NCBI GenBank assembly: GCA_903889445.1
Contig: CAISXF010000005.1
Coordinates: forward strand, 215,030-279,029
DNA from: an uncultured Pseudomonadota bacterium
Lineage (GTDB): Bacteria > Pseudomonadota > Gammaproteobacteria > Methylococcales > Methylomonadaceae
Direction of reading: 5' to 3'
DNA length: 64,000 nt
This document shows positions 18,263 to 27,584 of the stretch, piece after piece. The first letter of the stretch is position 1. The number at the start of each line of letters is the position of its first letter. The position numbers were made by a program, and so were the translations under genes. The notes under the pieces were generated by a model. The model was not told the DNA's origin. It ran no database searches and saw only the letters and a program-made list of their open reading frames with translations.

Positions 18263-18293
18263 AAAAAAGCCCGTAAAATAACGGGCTTTTTTT
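18263..18293. terminator. Bidirectional intrinsic terminator
   Basis: An A run, GCCCGT-AAAATA-ACGGGC and a run of seven T form a symmetrical hairpin between the DUF5765-like gene and the convergent ubiB. Confidence 0.85.
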
Positions 18294-18316
18294 ATGTCAG
18301 GCGAAAACGTGTATTT

Positions 18317-19864
18317 TTATCGAAACCAAATCGCGCCACACACCATCAACGCGCCCATCAAAATCGCCCACAATTGACTGCGTTGTTGTTGCGCCATTTG
18401 TTGACGCAATAACGCAAATTCACGTTGTTGATTTTCCGCCCGTCGTTCAGCGTGCGCGGCATTATCGAGAGCCTTATAAAGCAACGTCGGAATTTCAGGA
18501 AATTGGTCAGCGAACTCAGGAATTTGTTTAATCAATTTTTTGATTTTAGCTTTCGGGCTTAATCGTTCTTGAAACCAATTTTCTAAAAACGGTTTCGCCG
18601 TTTGCCATAAATCCAAATCGGGATACAGTTGCCGCCCTAATCCTTCGATATTCAGCAGCGTTTTTTGCAATAAAACCAATTGCGGTTGAACGTGCATATC
18701 AAACCGACGCGCCGTATTAAATAGCCCCAACAAAACTTGTCCGAATGAAATATCTTTCAGCGGTTTTTCAAAAATAGGTTCACACACGCTGCGAATCGCC
18801 GCCTCAAATTCTTCAATCCGAACCGAACTCGACACCCAGCCTGATTCAACGTGCATTTCCGCCACACGGCGATAATCCCGATTGAAAAACGCCAGAAAAT
18901 TTTCCGCTAAATAACGTTGATCTGACGGCGACAACGTGCCGACAATCCCAAAATCCACCGCAATATATTTGTTCGGTATTTCGACAAAAATGTTGCCTGG
19001 GTGCATATCGGCATGAAAAAAATTATCGCGGAAAACTTGAGTGAAAAAGATTTCTACGCCGCGTTCAGCAAGGCTTTTAAAATCTGCGCCCGCCGCTTCC
19101 AATTGGGCAATTTCACCAACTGGAATGCCGTAAATTCGTTCCATGACCAAAATGTTTTTGCGGGTGAATTCCCAATGAATTTCGGGAACGTACAAAATTT
19201 CAGATTTTTCAAAATTCCGCCGTAACTTCGCGCCATTCGCCCCTTCGCGCATTAAATCCAATTCGTCCAGTGTGGTTCGTTCAAATTCTGCGACGATTTC
19301 TGTGCCACGCAATCGTTTACCGTCTGCCCAAAAACGTTCCGCCAATCGAGCCAATTCATACAACAACGCAATATCCGATTCAATGCGTGGCGCGATATTC
19401 GGGCGCACGACTTTGACTACCACATCTTCGCCGTTGTGCAATTTTGCGGTGTGAACTTGTGCCACAGATGCCGACGCTAAAGGCACAGCATCGAATTCAG
19501 CAAACGCTTCGCCAATCGGCATTCCCAACGCTTTTTCGACAATGCCAATCGCTAATTCACCACAAAACGGCGGCACTCGATCCTGTAATTTCACCAATTC
19601 GTCCGCAATATCGTCCGGCAACAAATCTTTCCGGGTTGAAAGAGCTTGCCCAAATTTAACGTAAATCGGCCCTAAATCTTCCAACGTGCGCCGAATCCGC
19701 ACACCGCGCGTATCCGCATTATTTTTAAATCGGGCGTACGGCGAAAAAATCGCCAGATAACGAATTGGACGCATAAACGGCGTTTGTAAAACAAGTTCAT
19801 CCAAACCGTGGCGAATTAACACCCAATAAATGTGAAATAAACGAAAGATGATTTTTAGGCGCAT
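18317..19864 (-). CDS. ubiB: UbiB, ubiquinone synthesis ABC1-family kinase-like protein
   Basis: 515 residues from the ATG at 19864, where similarity to the family begins ([10 protein letters not shown]). A start at 19951 would add 29 residues and sits in TAATAAATG right behind the AIM24 gene, so it remains possible. The ABC1/ADCK motif [14 protein letters not shown], the Ala-rich loop [11 protein letters not shown], and the metal-binding [12 protein letters not shown] and AVDFGIVG are all present. The C-terminal membrane anchor follows ([15 protein letters not shown]). UbiB supports ubiquinone synthesis. The usual neighbours ubiE and ubiJ are absent. Confidence 0.92.
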   Translation of the reverse strand: MRLKIIFRLFHIYWVLIRHGLDELVLQTPFMRPIRYLAIFSPYARFKNNADTRGVRIRRTLEDLGPIYVKFGQALSTRKDLLPDDIADELVKLQDRVPPFCGELAIGIVEKALGMPIGEAFAEFDAVPLASASVAQVHTAKLHNGEDVVVKVVRPNIAPRIESDIALLYELARLAERFWADGKRLRGTEIVAEFERTTLDELDLMREGANGAKLRRNFEKSEILYVPEIHWEFTRKNILVMERIYGIPVGEIAQLEAAGADFKSLAERGVEIFFTQVFRDNFFHADMHPGNIFVEIPNKYIAVDFGIVGTLSPSDQRYLAENFLAFFNRDYRRVAEMHVESGWVSSSVRIEEFEAAIRSVCEPIFEKPLKDISFGQVLLGLFNTARRFDMHVQPQLVLLQKTLLNIEGLGRQLYPDLDLWQTAKPFLENWFQERLSPKAKIKKLIKQIPEFADQFPEIPTLLYKALDNAAHAERRAENQQREFALLRQQMAQQQRSQLWAILMGALMVCGAIWFR

Positions 19865-19954
19865 TTTAGAAGGTTCAAAAGGTTTGAAAAGAACAAACCA
19901 AGGTTTGTACTCCAAATCAGAAAAGTGGAGTGCAAACTTTAGCTTGTACATTTA

Positions 19955-20785
19955 TTAGCGTGGGTGCGTGTCGGTTCCGGCGGAGCCGTGATTGTGGCTG
20001 ATATTTGACACGCCGTAAGGTTGTTTCATTTTATCGTAAACGCCTTGCGTGGGAGCTAACCACACCATGCCTGGGCCAGTGAATGTCTGTAATAATAATT
20101 CGCCGCTGGTCACGGATTGAAAAAATGTTTTGCCTGATTTTTCGGCCTGAAAACTCACGCTCGCCGTGCGAACAAACGCGAAATTGCCATCGACCGATAG
20201 TTTTTCGCCCGCCGCCAATTCGTACACCATCAATTCGGCGACGGGAACGGGCGACACTAAAACGACAATGCCTGTGCCGCTGGCTTGCGTTTGGAAAAAA
20301 CCTTCGCCGCCAAACAATGCGCTGGAAATGTTATTTTGCAATTTTGCGCTGACTTCGATGCCGCCCGACGCGCAATAAAACGAACTTTTGTCAAAAATCA
20401 GCCCGTCGTTTTCGATGTTGAACAACAAATAATGCCCAAAAGTGGGTTCTAAAAAGACTTCGCCGCTGCCTTTAATGCGCGATTGAAACAACGATTCGCC
20501 GCTTAAAAATTTTCGCATCAACCCTTTTGCAATGCCGCCTGTGCTGGATTCAAGCTGCAAACGCCCTTTCATGAAATACAACGCACTCGGTTCCAACAAC
20601 AACTCGCCATTCGTCAAGGTGACGCGCACCATTTTCAAATGAATGTTGGCTTGATTAGCGAAAAAAATCTTTTCCGCCACATTCAAATCATCGGAACCGA
20701 GCAGCTTTTCATAACGCACGACATCGAACACTGCGCCCGCAATTTGTTCAGTTTCAATAACGGTAAAATTGTCCGTGCCGCTCAT
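19955..20785 (-). CDS. AIM24 / TIGR00266-family protein
   Basis: 276 residues of beta-rich repeated sequence typical of the AIM24 family: VRVTLTNGELLLEPSALYFMKG near the start, then GEGFFQTQASGTGIVVL, and SVTSGELLLQTFTGPGMVWLAP near the end. Bacterial members are often encoded with tellurite/stress (Ter-type) proteins, and a TerB gene lies two bases upstream here. No catalytic motif is visible; it is probably a scaffold. Likely cotranscribed TerB-AIM24-ubiB. Confidence 0.82.
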   Translation of the reverse strand: MSGTDNFTVIETEQIAGAVFDVVRYEKLLGSDDLNVAEKIFFANQANIHLKMVRVTLTNGELLLEPSALYFMKGRLQLESSTGGIAKGLMRKFLSGESLFQSRIKGSGEVFLEPTFGHYLLFNIENDGLIFDKSSFYCASGGIEVSAKLQNNISSALFGGEGFFQTQASGTGIVVLVSPVPVAELMVYELAAGEKLSVDGNFAFVRTASVSFQAEKSGKTFFQSVTSGELLLQTFTGPGMVWLAPTQGVYDKMKQPYGVSNISHNHGSAGTDTHPR

Positions 20786-20787
20786 CG

Positions 20788-21240
20788 TTATAAACCGAAT
20801 TCAGCAGGATTTAACGCCAATTCTTTGGCAATTTTCGCCGCAACCACTTGTTCTTGTGCGTCAAAATCACCGTCCGACGACGCAATCGCAATCATCATCC
20901 GAATCAATAAACGTCCCGCTTCTGCGTTGGTTTTCATTTTCCCTAATGCTAAAAATGCTTTGGCTTCACCGATGTCTTTGTCGAATTCAATTTGTCCGAC
21001 AAAATCTTGAAAGGCTTTAATTACGTCGCTCGTCGTGAAAATAGAGAGCGCGTCGTGCGTTTCAATGAACTTAATCATTTTTTGTTTTTCTTCGGAAGAA
21101 ATTTTACCGTCCGCCATCGCAATTAACGCTGAACCCGCCATCGCCGCTTCTAAAAACTCTTTGTTTTTGAACTTTAAAACTTGAGTTTTGAGATCGTTGG
21201 CTTTGGTTTTTACATCGTTTAAAAAATCACTGAAATTCAT
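20788..21240 (-). CDS. TerB-family protein
   Basis: 150 residues, all helical. Two acidic metal-binding loops mark the TerB fold: MADGKISSEEKQKM and ASSDGDFDAQEQVV, in tandem about 80 residues apart. TerB proteins take part in tellurite resistance and in membrane-linked stress responses. An AGAGGTG ribosome site precedes the ATG. It heads a run with the AIM24 gene and ubiB. Confidence 0.85.
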   Translation of the reverse strand: MNFSDFLNDVKTKANDLKTQVLKFKNKEFLEAAMAGSALIAMADGKISSEEKQKMIKFIETHDALSIFTTSDVIKAFQDFVGQIEFDKDIGEAKAFLALGKMKTNAEAGRLLIRMMIAIASSDGDFDAQEQVVAAKIAKELALNPAEFGL

Positions 21241-21325
21241 AAAACACCTCTGTTTTGAAAAAGAATAGAAAGAAACTTGTACTGCATGGCATTGTACCGT
21301 GAAATGTGGTTATTCAGTTGCAAAA

Positions 21326-22246
21326 TCACTGTCGGCTGCGTACTAATCGAACGTGGTTTTTATTGGTTTTGAGATTTAACGTTGCATTACCGTTATTGAA
21401 ATCGACAATCCACGCAGAGTCATCCTTTGGAGTAGATGACCAAAATTTTGCCGTCGATTGTTTATCTGACGGGAAAATATCGGATTCTGCATCAACCAAC
21501 GTTTTTAGTTCATCAATTGTTGGAATACGCCAATTGTTATAACCAGCGTAACTAATTTTTTGATTAAACTGCTTGGTTTCGCTTATTCCCTGTTCCCAAC
21601 TCAGTGATTTTGAATTTCCAGTTATTTCCCCATTCCAACTGTGTCCACCCCCCCAGCTTTGTCCATAAGCAAAACGCAACCATGTTAATCCTGTTTCTGA
21701 ATCCACTGTTATGCCCCGTGTAATAACGAACCTGTTAATTTTATTTTTATTTGTTGTTTGTTTAATGGTTTTTATTGGTTTTTGTTCAATAACTTCAATT
21801 TCAGGCAACGCAACAACCGCCACATTTTCACCACGCAAACACGCAAAAACTTCTTTCACATCGACAAAAATAAAATAAAAAACGGGCGTGTCGAACAAGC
21901 AAACAACGTCGTAACGGATTTGTGTTTGTTCGCAGGTTTGAGCGCAATTGGTTTCGTCTAACGTGATGCAATACGTCAGAGGAATTTCAACGTTATCGCC
22001 GTTTTTGTGAATGCCATCGACAATGAATTCATAAAAATGCGCGAAAAAATCATCAAAGTTTTTTCGGTCAAAATCTAAATCTGAAATGGCGGCGGATTCG
22101 TCGATGGGTTTGAAAGATTGAATGTTTCGCGCGGCAAAGAATTTGTCCACCAAAGGTTTAATCAAATCACGTTCAATTTTTTCGACATTTTTAACGCCAA
22201 AATAGCCCACAAACTGACTTTTTGCTTTTGAGTTTGTTTCAATCAT
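21326..22246 (-). CDS. Protein with unknown N-terminal domain and C-terminal DUF1566 (Lcl) domain
   Basis: 306 residues. Residues 178-306 form a DUF1566/Lcl domain (TVDSETGLTWLRF, then NNWRIPTIDELKTLV, then FWSSTP and HVRLVRS), a fold related to ligand-binding C-type-lectin-like modules. Residues 1-150 match nothing I recognise and contain a cysteine group (TNCAQTCEQTQ) and the hydrophobic VFYFIFVDV. The start overlaps the nuclease gene by eight bases, so it is the last gene of the McrB/McrC-like operon. Lcl domains are usual in surface or secreted proteins, which makes its presence in a restriction-like operon odd; a role as a recognition module is inference. Confidence 0.7.
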   Translation of the reverse strand: MIETNSKAKSQFVGYFGVKNVEKIERDLIKPLVDKFFAARNIQSFKPIDESAAISDLDFDRKNFDDFFAHFYEFIVDGIHKNGDNVEIPLTYCITLDETNCAQTCEQTQIRYDVVCLFDTPVFYFIFVDVKEVFACLRGENVAVVALPEIEVIEQKPIKTIKQTTNKNKINRFVITRGITVDSETGLTWLRFAYGQSWGGGHSWNGEITGNSKSLSWEQGISETKQFNQKISYAGYNNWRIPTIDELKTLVDAESDIFPSDKQSTAKFWSSTPKDDSAWIVDFNNGNATLNLKTNKNHVRLVRSRQ

Positions 22247-23870
22247 GGGTTAGGTAGATTTTTAGGGTTTCTGAAAAATTCAGTTTTTTGACATCTAATT
22301 CATTTTCTTCCAAGCGAGAGTGTAATTCGACGTAATCATTACCATCAAAATAATCATCGTATTGCAAGTCAGCATAAAACCAAGGAATTACAAAAATACT
22401 CTTTACAGTAGTTTTTGGATTTAATTTTTGTAAAGCAAATTCGTAGCAAAGCTGTTTTGTGATGTCATTTTTTATTTTCATGTTGAAACCTGTAAAGCAA
22501 TTAATTTCCATATATTTCCAGTCAAATAAAGTAACTTGATCCATTGACTCATCAATAGTGCATTGCAAAAGCAAACTTTTCTCTCTTTCAAAATCGACTT
22601 TAGGATAATTTTTAAATTCATTTTCTTTTATGGCTCTGAATTTTCCTCGGACTTGCTTTAATTTTAAACAAAATACTTTGTAAATATTTGATACCGATTT
22701 ATTTATTAACACGACTTTAAAATCGATAGTAGAACCATGATCGTTCTTAATAACGATTTTTATCATTTCATTAAATATGGAATCTCCCTCATATTTTGTG
22801 AGGATTATCATATCTGGTCTAAGCCACCGTTTTTTACTTCGAAATCCTATAAAAAATGGGTCTTCAAAATCTTCTTTTTTGTAAATTGGAAAATAACCTG
22901 CTGATTTTGCATTTGCAACACGTTTGCCCTCTAGGACGATATTGGTATCAGCGTAACAAATAATTGGATTATCTGGATCTTCGGGGTAAAAAAGTGCGAA
23001 CATAGCTGTCGCACACATATCCTCCCAAACCGACGAAAAATTATCTATTCCCCAAAACGTGCCGTCTTCGTGCGGGTTATCCATGTCCAACTCGCCATAA
23101 AGAAACGTTTCAATCGCTTCGTAAAGTCGCCAATAATCTTCGTCTTTGTACGCGGTACGTTTGTCGATGTCGTCTAAAACGCCTTTGAGAGTACGAATCG
23201 TGGTTTCAAAGGTTTCTTCGTTAAACAACGATTCTTCATGACTTAAATGTTGTTCGCTGAAACGATATGCCAATTCTTGCACACGCGGTTCGATGTCGTG
23301 CGCCAATTCGTTTTGCAATTCCGCCACAATGAAACAAAACAAATCAATCAGCGTCGTCGATTCATAGCGCAAGGTTTGGCGCGGTAAATCCATTTCATCG
23401 ATATAAATCACGTCTTTCGGCAAATAAATCGCTCTATCCAAATAGCGGTCAATTTTGGAATAATCGACTTTTTCATCTGCGCCAATGCGCCGTTCCATTT
23501 GGTCTAATGACAAATCACGATAAACGTCTAACAGATTTTCGATTAACGCGATTTTGCTATAAAGCACCACGTCATTGTCTTCTTTGTTTTTGAAACGATA
23601 ACCGTCTTTTTCTTTTTGAATCTGGTCTTTACCGTTTGAACAAGTGTCTAAAATATCGCGCGTGCTGTCACGTTCAAACTTTTGAAACGTGCGATACATT
23701 TTGAAAAATAGCTCTTTCGTGGCATCAAAATCATTTTCAGGAAAATCATCAAACCCGTGCGGCAAACGAAATTCCAACTCGTTATTCGCGCCACGCCGAA
23801 TGCCGACAAAAGAATTCGTACTTTCAGAATCGCAGCGTTTGGTGAGTTTTAGCGTTTTGAAATTAAACAT
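22239..23870 (-). CDS. LlaJI/McrC-type PD-(D/E)XK nuclease subunit
   Basis: 543 residues. The C-terminal half has a PD-(D/E)XK nuclease core: VWEDM (E283), RPDMII (D353) and FDWKYM (D450, K452), then KQLCYEFAL, which resembles the LlaJI and McrC restriction subunits. About 100 residues separate the RPD and DWK strands, more than in a minimal core. The N-terminal 270 residues are helical, charged and unassigned. Together with the McrB-like ATPase two genes upstream it forms the effector pair of a modification-dependent or McrBC-type restriction system. The gene follows the membrane-protein gene by three bases. Confidence 0.75.
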   Translation of the reverse strand: MFNFKTLKLTKRCDSESTNSFVGIRRGANNELEFRLPHGFDDFPENDFDATKELFFKMYRTFQKFERDSTRDILDTCSNGKDQIQKEKDGYRFKNKEDNDVVLYSKIALIENLLDVYRDLSLDQMERRIGADEKVDYSKIDRYLDRAIYLPKDVIYIDEMDLPRQTLRYESTTLIDLFCFIVAELQNELAHDIEPRVQELAYRFSEQHLSHEESLFNEETFETTIRTLKGVLDDIDKRTAYKDEDYWRLYEAIETFLYGELDMDNPHEDGTFWGIDNFSSVWEDMCATAMFALFYPEDPDNPIICYADTNIVLEGKRVANAKSAGYFPIYKKEDFEDPFFIGFRSKKRWLRPDMIILTKYEGDSIFNEMIKIVIKNDHGSTIDFKVVLINKSVSNIYKVFCLKLKQVRGKFRAIKENEFKNYPKVDFEREKSLLLQCTIDESMDQVTLFDWKYMEINCFTGFNMKIKNDITKQLCYEFALQKLNPKTTVKSIFVIPWFYADLQYDDYFDGNDYVELHSRLEENELDVKKLNFSETLKIYLTHD

Positions 23871-23873
23871 GAA

Positions 23874-24548
23874 TTACGGTTGTTTGACTGTTGGAGTCGC
23901 ATTTGAAATCGGACGAAGTTCTGCTAATTTAAAGCCACAATGATGCGTCATAATTTTCAAAACGTGTTTGAAACGTGCTTCGCTGTCTATCGTTTCATCG
24001 GAATTCGATTGCACACAGCGCAACATATTGGCTTCGGCATCAACCCCCACGCCCATTGTCGTGGATTTTATTTTTTTCGTTCCCGTGGCATCCGTGCAAG
24101 TGTATTCCGTTTCAGTAATTATCGCGGGCAAGGGCTTTTTGAAATGTTCGATATTTTTAGATTTTGAAATCGTGCCGGTGTGTTTCGCGAGGGTATGCAC
24201 GTTTTCAAAATTCTTACACGCGCCACTTCCCTCCAACATTTTTGTCGGATTATTTGCAGTTTCATTCAACATTTCCAGACCAACCTCATCTATTTCAAAC
24301 GTCGAAACATTGTTAGGTTGTGCGTCTTCTTTCTTCTCATTAGCCGGTTGAGCCACGCCTCCCTCAGCCGCTGGGATGGTTTCAATTTTTTCAAGGTGTG
24401 CAACCTCATCAAGGCTATCGGTGTTTTTGTTCATTGAAGCGTATTCAACGGAGATAATCACAATGGGCAATAAAAGAATCGTGATTTGCGCCAATAACAC
24501 ACCGTTTTTTTTTAAAAATTTTACAATGTTTTCTGAAAGCATGTGCAA
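23874..24548 (-). CDS. Single-pass membrane protein of unknown function in the McrBC-like operon
   Basis: 224 residues. One hydrophobic helix near residues 17-34 (VLLAQITILLLPIVIISVE) follows a short basic start, so most of the protein should face the periplasm. The remainder is polar, with a low-complexity stretch (about 45-80) and a four-cysteine region (GACKNF, YTCTDATG, LRCVQS, HHCGF). I know no family for it. It lies four bases behind the McrB-like gene and three bases before the nuclease gene, which puts it firmly inside the operon, in a place where McrBC systems normally have no gene. Confidence 0.7.
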   Translation of the reverse strand: MHMLSENIVKFLKKNGVLLAQITILLLPIVIISVEYASMNKNTDSLDEVAHLEKIETIPAAEGGVAQPANEKKEDAQPNNVSTFEIDEVGLEMLNETANNPTKMLEGSGACKNFENVHTLAKHTGTISKSKNIEHFKKPLPAIITETEYTCTDATGTKKIKSTTMGVGVDAEANMLRCVQSNSDETIDSEARFKHVLKIMTHHCGFKLAELRPISNATPTVKQP

Positions 24549-24552
24549 ATCC

Positions 24553-25932
24553 TCATTCTAATTTTTGAATTTTCTCAATAAAATTATCAACCTGTTTCGC
24601 AAAATCACCAAACGTAATCAATTCGTTGTCCTTGTCGTCGCCGAATAACAACGTAATCAGCGGTTTTTTGTCGCGATTAAAAACGCTGTCCCACAAGAAA
24701 AACATCAATTTGTTTTGAATACTCGATTTTTGAATTTCGTCGTCGGTGATGAAAAAATGCCCGATTTGTTTATCTTCAATGCCGCGAATGGACTTGTGAT
24801 TGCTTTTGATAAACGTGTTCAGTTTGCCGACAAATAGTTTCCATTCGTCACGATTTACAAACGCCACGCCATCGGCTGACACTTTGTTATCTGGGTCAAC
24901 ATCAATAAATTCCCATTCCCAACGGCGTTTGAATGCGCTGTCCATGTAATAAATCGAACTGTCCGACGTGTTCATGCTGGCGAGAATCGACAAATTGGGC
25001 GGGATTTTTATGGTTCGATTTTCAAAATGGCAATTCAATTTTTTCTGCAAAGTCGTCGCTTCAATTTCTTCTTCACCGAATTTGTACGTTTTAACTTTTT
25101 TCTGAATAATCGAATGTTCTTTTAAATCACACAATTCAAACAGCCGATTAAAAATAATTTCATTCACGCTCACTTCGTAACTCGACCAGCCGTCAGGATT
25201 CCTATCGAGCAACTGAAAAATCGTGCCGAAAATCGCGGCAGAATTTCCCCGATTGATTTCATCAATCACCAGCGCGACTTTTTCAATTTCTGTGTCGTTC
25301 TCTTGCGCGGCAATGATGTTTTTGTAGGCTTGCGAAAGAGCTTTTAAAAAATGTCCTTCGTAGAATTTATATTGCACATTGTTACCGACCGTTATCGGCA
25401 TCAATTTCCCAACAAAATCGCCGTAAGTGTATTCAGGATGAAACACGGTTTTGATGACGTTGGCTGGCATTTTTTCAACATCAATCAATAATTCATAAGG
25501 AATAATATGCTTATCAATTTGGTAACTTTTGCCCGTTCCAGGGCTGCCGAATAGGATTTTTTGTTGGTAGGTTTTCATGTCATTATTGGTAAATGTAGTT
25601 ACCCTATTTTTACGAATTACTTGCAATACTTCATAAGTATCGAGTGTATCTAAGTCTGCATTTAGCCCTTTGTCCGTTAACGACCAAATCCCACGTTGAG
25701 TCCTATCAATATAACCAGCATCACATAAATCATTTCTTGTCCAACCTATGTCGGTTTCTATTTTAAACGCCCCAGTAGATGTTGTTTGCGTTAGTTCTTC
25801 TTGGCTAATTCCGAGTTCTTTTATAACTTGGACAACGGCTTCAGATTTTTTCATTGCCCCATTATTTTTTTGAAGAACTTCTAATATGGGAATTGCATAT
25901 TTTAAAAACTGCGATTTTGATTTTTGTTCCAT
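24553..25932 (-). CDS. McrB-like AAA+ GTPase with N-terminal Mrr-type winged helix
   Basis: 459 residues. Residues about 8-95 resemble the Mrr N-terminal winged helix (SEAVVQVIKELGI, then TRNDLCDAGYIDRTQRGIW), a DNA-recognition module. The AAA+ domain follows: Walker A GSPGTGKS (129-136), HPEYTYGDFVG (165-175), Walker B LVIDEINRGN (221-230), the McrB hallmark MNTSDSS (320-326) and DSAFKRRWEW (331-340). McrB proteins hydrolyse GTP to drive translocation by the McrC nuclease complex. It is first in the operon; its DNA target is unknown. Confidence 0.88.
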   Translation of the reverse strand: MEQKSKSQFLKYAIPILEVLQKNNGAMKKSEAVVQVIKELGISQEELTQTTSTGAFKIETDIGWTRNDLCDAGYIDRTQRGIWSLTDKGLNADLDTLDTYEVLQVIRKNRVTTFTNNDMKTYQQKILFGSPGTGKSYQIDKHIIPYELLIDVEKMPANVIKTVFHPEYTYGDFVGKLMPITVGNNVQYKFYEGHFLKALSQAYKNIIAAQENDTEIEKVALVIDEINRGNSAAIFGTIFQLLDRNPDGWSSYEVSVNEIIFNRLFELCDLKEHSIIQKKVKTYKFGEEEIEATTLQKKLNCHFENRTIKIPPNLSILASMNTSDSSIYYMDSAFKRRWEWEFIDVDPDNKVSADGVAFVNRDEWKLFVGKLNTFIKSNHKSIRGIEDKQIGHFFITDDEIQKSSIQNKLMFFLWDSVFNRDKKPLITLLFGDDKDNELITFGDFAKQVDNFIEKIQKLE

Positions 25933-25962
25933 ATTTTTTCCTTGTGTTGTGGCTGTTAAAAG

Positions 25963-26115
25963 TTAGTTCTCATCTTCCAAATACAACTCGGTTGCTTCTT
26001 TTAAATTCGCTAGAGCTTCATCAATGGTTGAACCAAAACTCGCCACCTCGATATTTAAACATTGCGAAACGTAGTAATCACCTTCGCGATAAATAACATA
26101 TTTTAAATTTTTCAC
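25963..26115 (-). CDS. Small HicB/DUF1902-like antitoxin
   Basis: 50 residues from a GTG start at 26115; the overlapping ATG one frame away runs straight into TGA. A good GGAAG ribosome site lies five bases upstream. The sequence YVIYREGDYYVSQCLNIE, then VASFGSTIDEALANLKEA, then YLED is typical of the partial RNase-fold HicB-like antitoxins. The partner toxin upstream (26146-26328) is truncated, so this is an orphan antitoxin. Confidence 0.75.
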   Translation of the reverse strand: MKNLKYVIYREGDYYVSQCLNIEVASFGSTIDEALANLKEATELYLEDEN

Positions 26116-26145
26116 ATTAACTTCCTTTTGAATTGAGACAATTTT

Positions 26146-26328
26146 TTAATGATAAACGACGCTACGATGCCCGATTTCAACGACCAAAACAATCAATTCA
26201 CCGTCGTTTATTTGGCAAACCAATCGATAATCGCCGACACGATAACGCCACAAACCTTTTAAATCGCCTTGCAACGCTAAACCTTGAAGGCGTGGATTGT
26301 TTGTAATTATCAAATCGTCAACAAACGA
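26146..26328 (-). pseudogene. 5'-truncated RelE-family toxin remnant
   Basis: The open frame (61 codons, preceded by TAA at 26329-26331) encodes only the C-terminal two thirds of a RelE toxin: NNPRLQGLALQGDLKGLWRY, RVGDYRLVCQI and VVEIGHRSVVYH. The first 30 or so residues expected for the family are missing and no ATG is present. It precedes the HicB-like antitoxin on the same strand, as the toxin-antitoxin unit would. Very probably non-functional. Confidence 0.7.
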
Positions 26329-26354
26329 TTAAAGCAGCCACATTAGTATTCCTG

Positions 26355-26396
26355 AAAACCGCCCGTTTTTTTAAAAAAGCGGGCGGTTTTGTTTTT
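26355..26396. terminator. Strong symmetrical terminator between the toxin remnant and trpS
   Basis: AAAACCGCCCG (26355-26365) pairs with CGGGCGGTTTT (26380-26390), followed by a T-rich tail. Confidence 0.75.
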
Positions 26397-26457
26397 CATT
26401 TTCAAGTGGGAATAATAATTTATCACGGGTTTAAGATTCACGAAAAAGCTCACACAT

Positions 26458-26489
26458 AAAAAAGGCACGAATCGATTCGTGCCTTTTTT
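26458..26489. terminator. trpS terminator
   Basis: A perfect palindrome: A6-GGCACGAAT-CGATTCGTGCC-T6. It lies five bases after the trpS stop in the direction of trpS transcription. Confidence 0.85.
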
Positions 26490-26493
26490 GTTT

Positions 26494-27492
26494 TTAAAAC
26501 CGCGAAATCCCGACCGCTTCACGCAGTTGAGCAATAAACGGCTGACTAATTGCGCGAGCTTTTGCTGCACCGATTTGTAATTGTTCTTCGATGTGATTCG
26601 GTTGCAACAATAATTCTTCGTAACGTTCCCGCGCCGGTGCGACTTCGGCATTCACTTTTTCAAACAAAATGGCTTTCATTTCGCCCCAGCCAATTCCATC
26701 CGCGTAACGTTGGCGAACGTCGGCAATTTCCTCGGCATTCGCAAACGCTTGAAAGGTGCTGAACAGCGTGCAATCGGCGGTATCTTTCGGTTCGTGCGGT
26801 TCGAGCGAATTGGTTTTAATCTTGTTAATCAGCTTTTTCAATTTCTTTTCGGGTTCAAACAACGGAATCGTGTTTTGATAACTTTTGCTCATTTTGCGCC
26901 CGTCCAAACCCGATAAAATCGCGCCTTTTTCATCAATCACCGCTTCCGGCAAAGTAAAATGTTCGCCATAAATATGGTTAAAACGTGCGCCAATATCCCG
27001 CGCCATTTCGATGTGTTGCAGCTGGTCTTTTCCGACGGGAACTTTGCTGGCGTTGAATAACAAAATATCTGCCGCCATCAAAATTGGGTAACTAAACAAA
27101 CCCATCGTAATGCCTTTGTCGGCATCATTTTCTTCATTTTCCGCGACCGCCGCTTTATAAGCGTGCGAACGATTCATCAACCCTTTCGACGTGACGCAGG
27201 TCAATAACCACGTCAATTCTAAAATTTCTGGCACGTCAGATTGGCGATAAAATACGGCGTTATTTGTATCCAAACCCAACGCCAACCAGGTCGCGGCAAT
27301 TTCCAAACTCGATTGACGAACGCGCTGTGGTTCTTGGCATTTAATCAGCGCGTGATAATCTGCCAAAAAATAAAACGGCGTGACGTTGGTATTTTGACTG
27401 AGGTTAATGGCGGGACGAATCGCGCCAACGTAATTGCCCAAATGCGGCGTGCCAGTCGTAGTGATTCCAGTTAAAACAATGTCTTTTTTCAT
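26494..27492 (-). CDS. trpS: Tryptophanyl-tRNA synthetase
   Basis: 332 residues, the usual size for the bacterial class I enzyme. It charges tRNA-Trp with tryptophan in the cytosol. The HIGH-type motif is [16 protein letters not shown] (residues 8-23), and the KMSKS loop is [12 protein letters not shown] near residue 200. It is read alone on the minus strand, divergent from the PilZ gene, with a palindromic terminator at its end. Confidence 0.96.
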   Translation of the reverse strand: MKKDIVLTGITTTGTPHLGNYVGAIRPAINLSQNTNVTPFYFLADYHALIKCQEPQRVRQSSLEIAATWLALGLDTNNAVFYRQSDVPEILELTWLLTCVTSKGLMNRSHAYKAAVAENEENDADKGITMGLFSYPILMAADILLFNASKVPVGKDQLQHIEMARDIGARFNHIYGEHFTLPEAVIDEKGAILSGLDGRKMSKSYQNTIPLFEPEKKLKKLINKIKTNSLEPHEPKDTADCTLFSTFQAFANAEEIADVRQRYADGIGWGEMKAILFEKVNAEVAPARERYEELLLQPNHIEEQLQIGAAKARAISQPFIAQLREAVGISRF

Positions 27493-27584
27493 GTAAAACG
27501 CTTAAAAGTGAAAAGGTAAAAATGTAGCTCGCCATTTTATAGTAAAATTTCGCGGATTCACCGTTTTAACACAGGAAAAATTAA

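Noticed and set aside
21326-22246. Retroelement template or variable region in the complete Lcl gene
   Set aside because: Codons in its final part do not show the NNY pattern, and it is not a near copy of 9152-9364.
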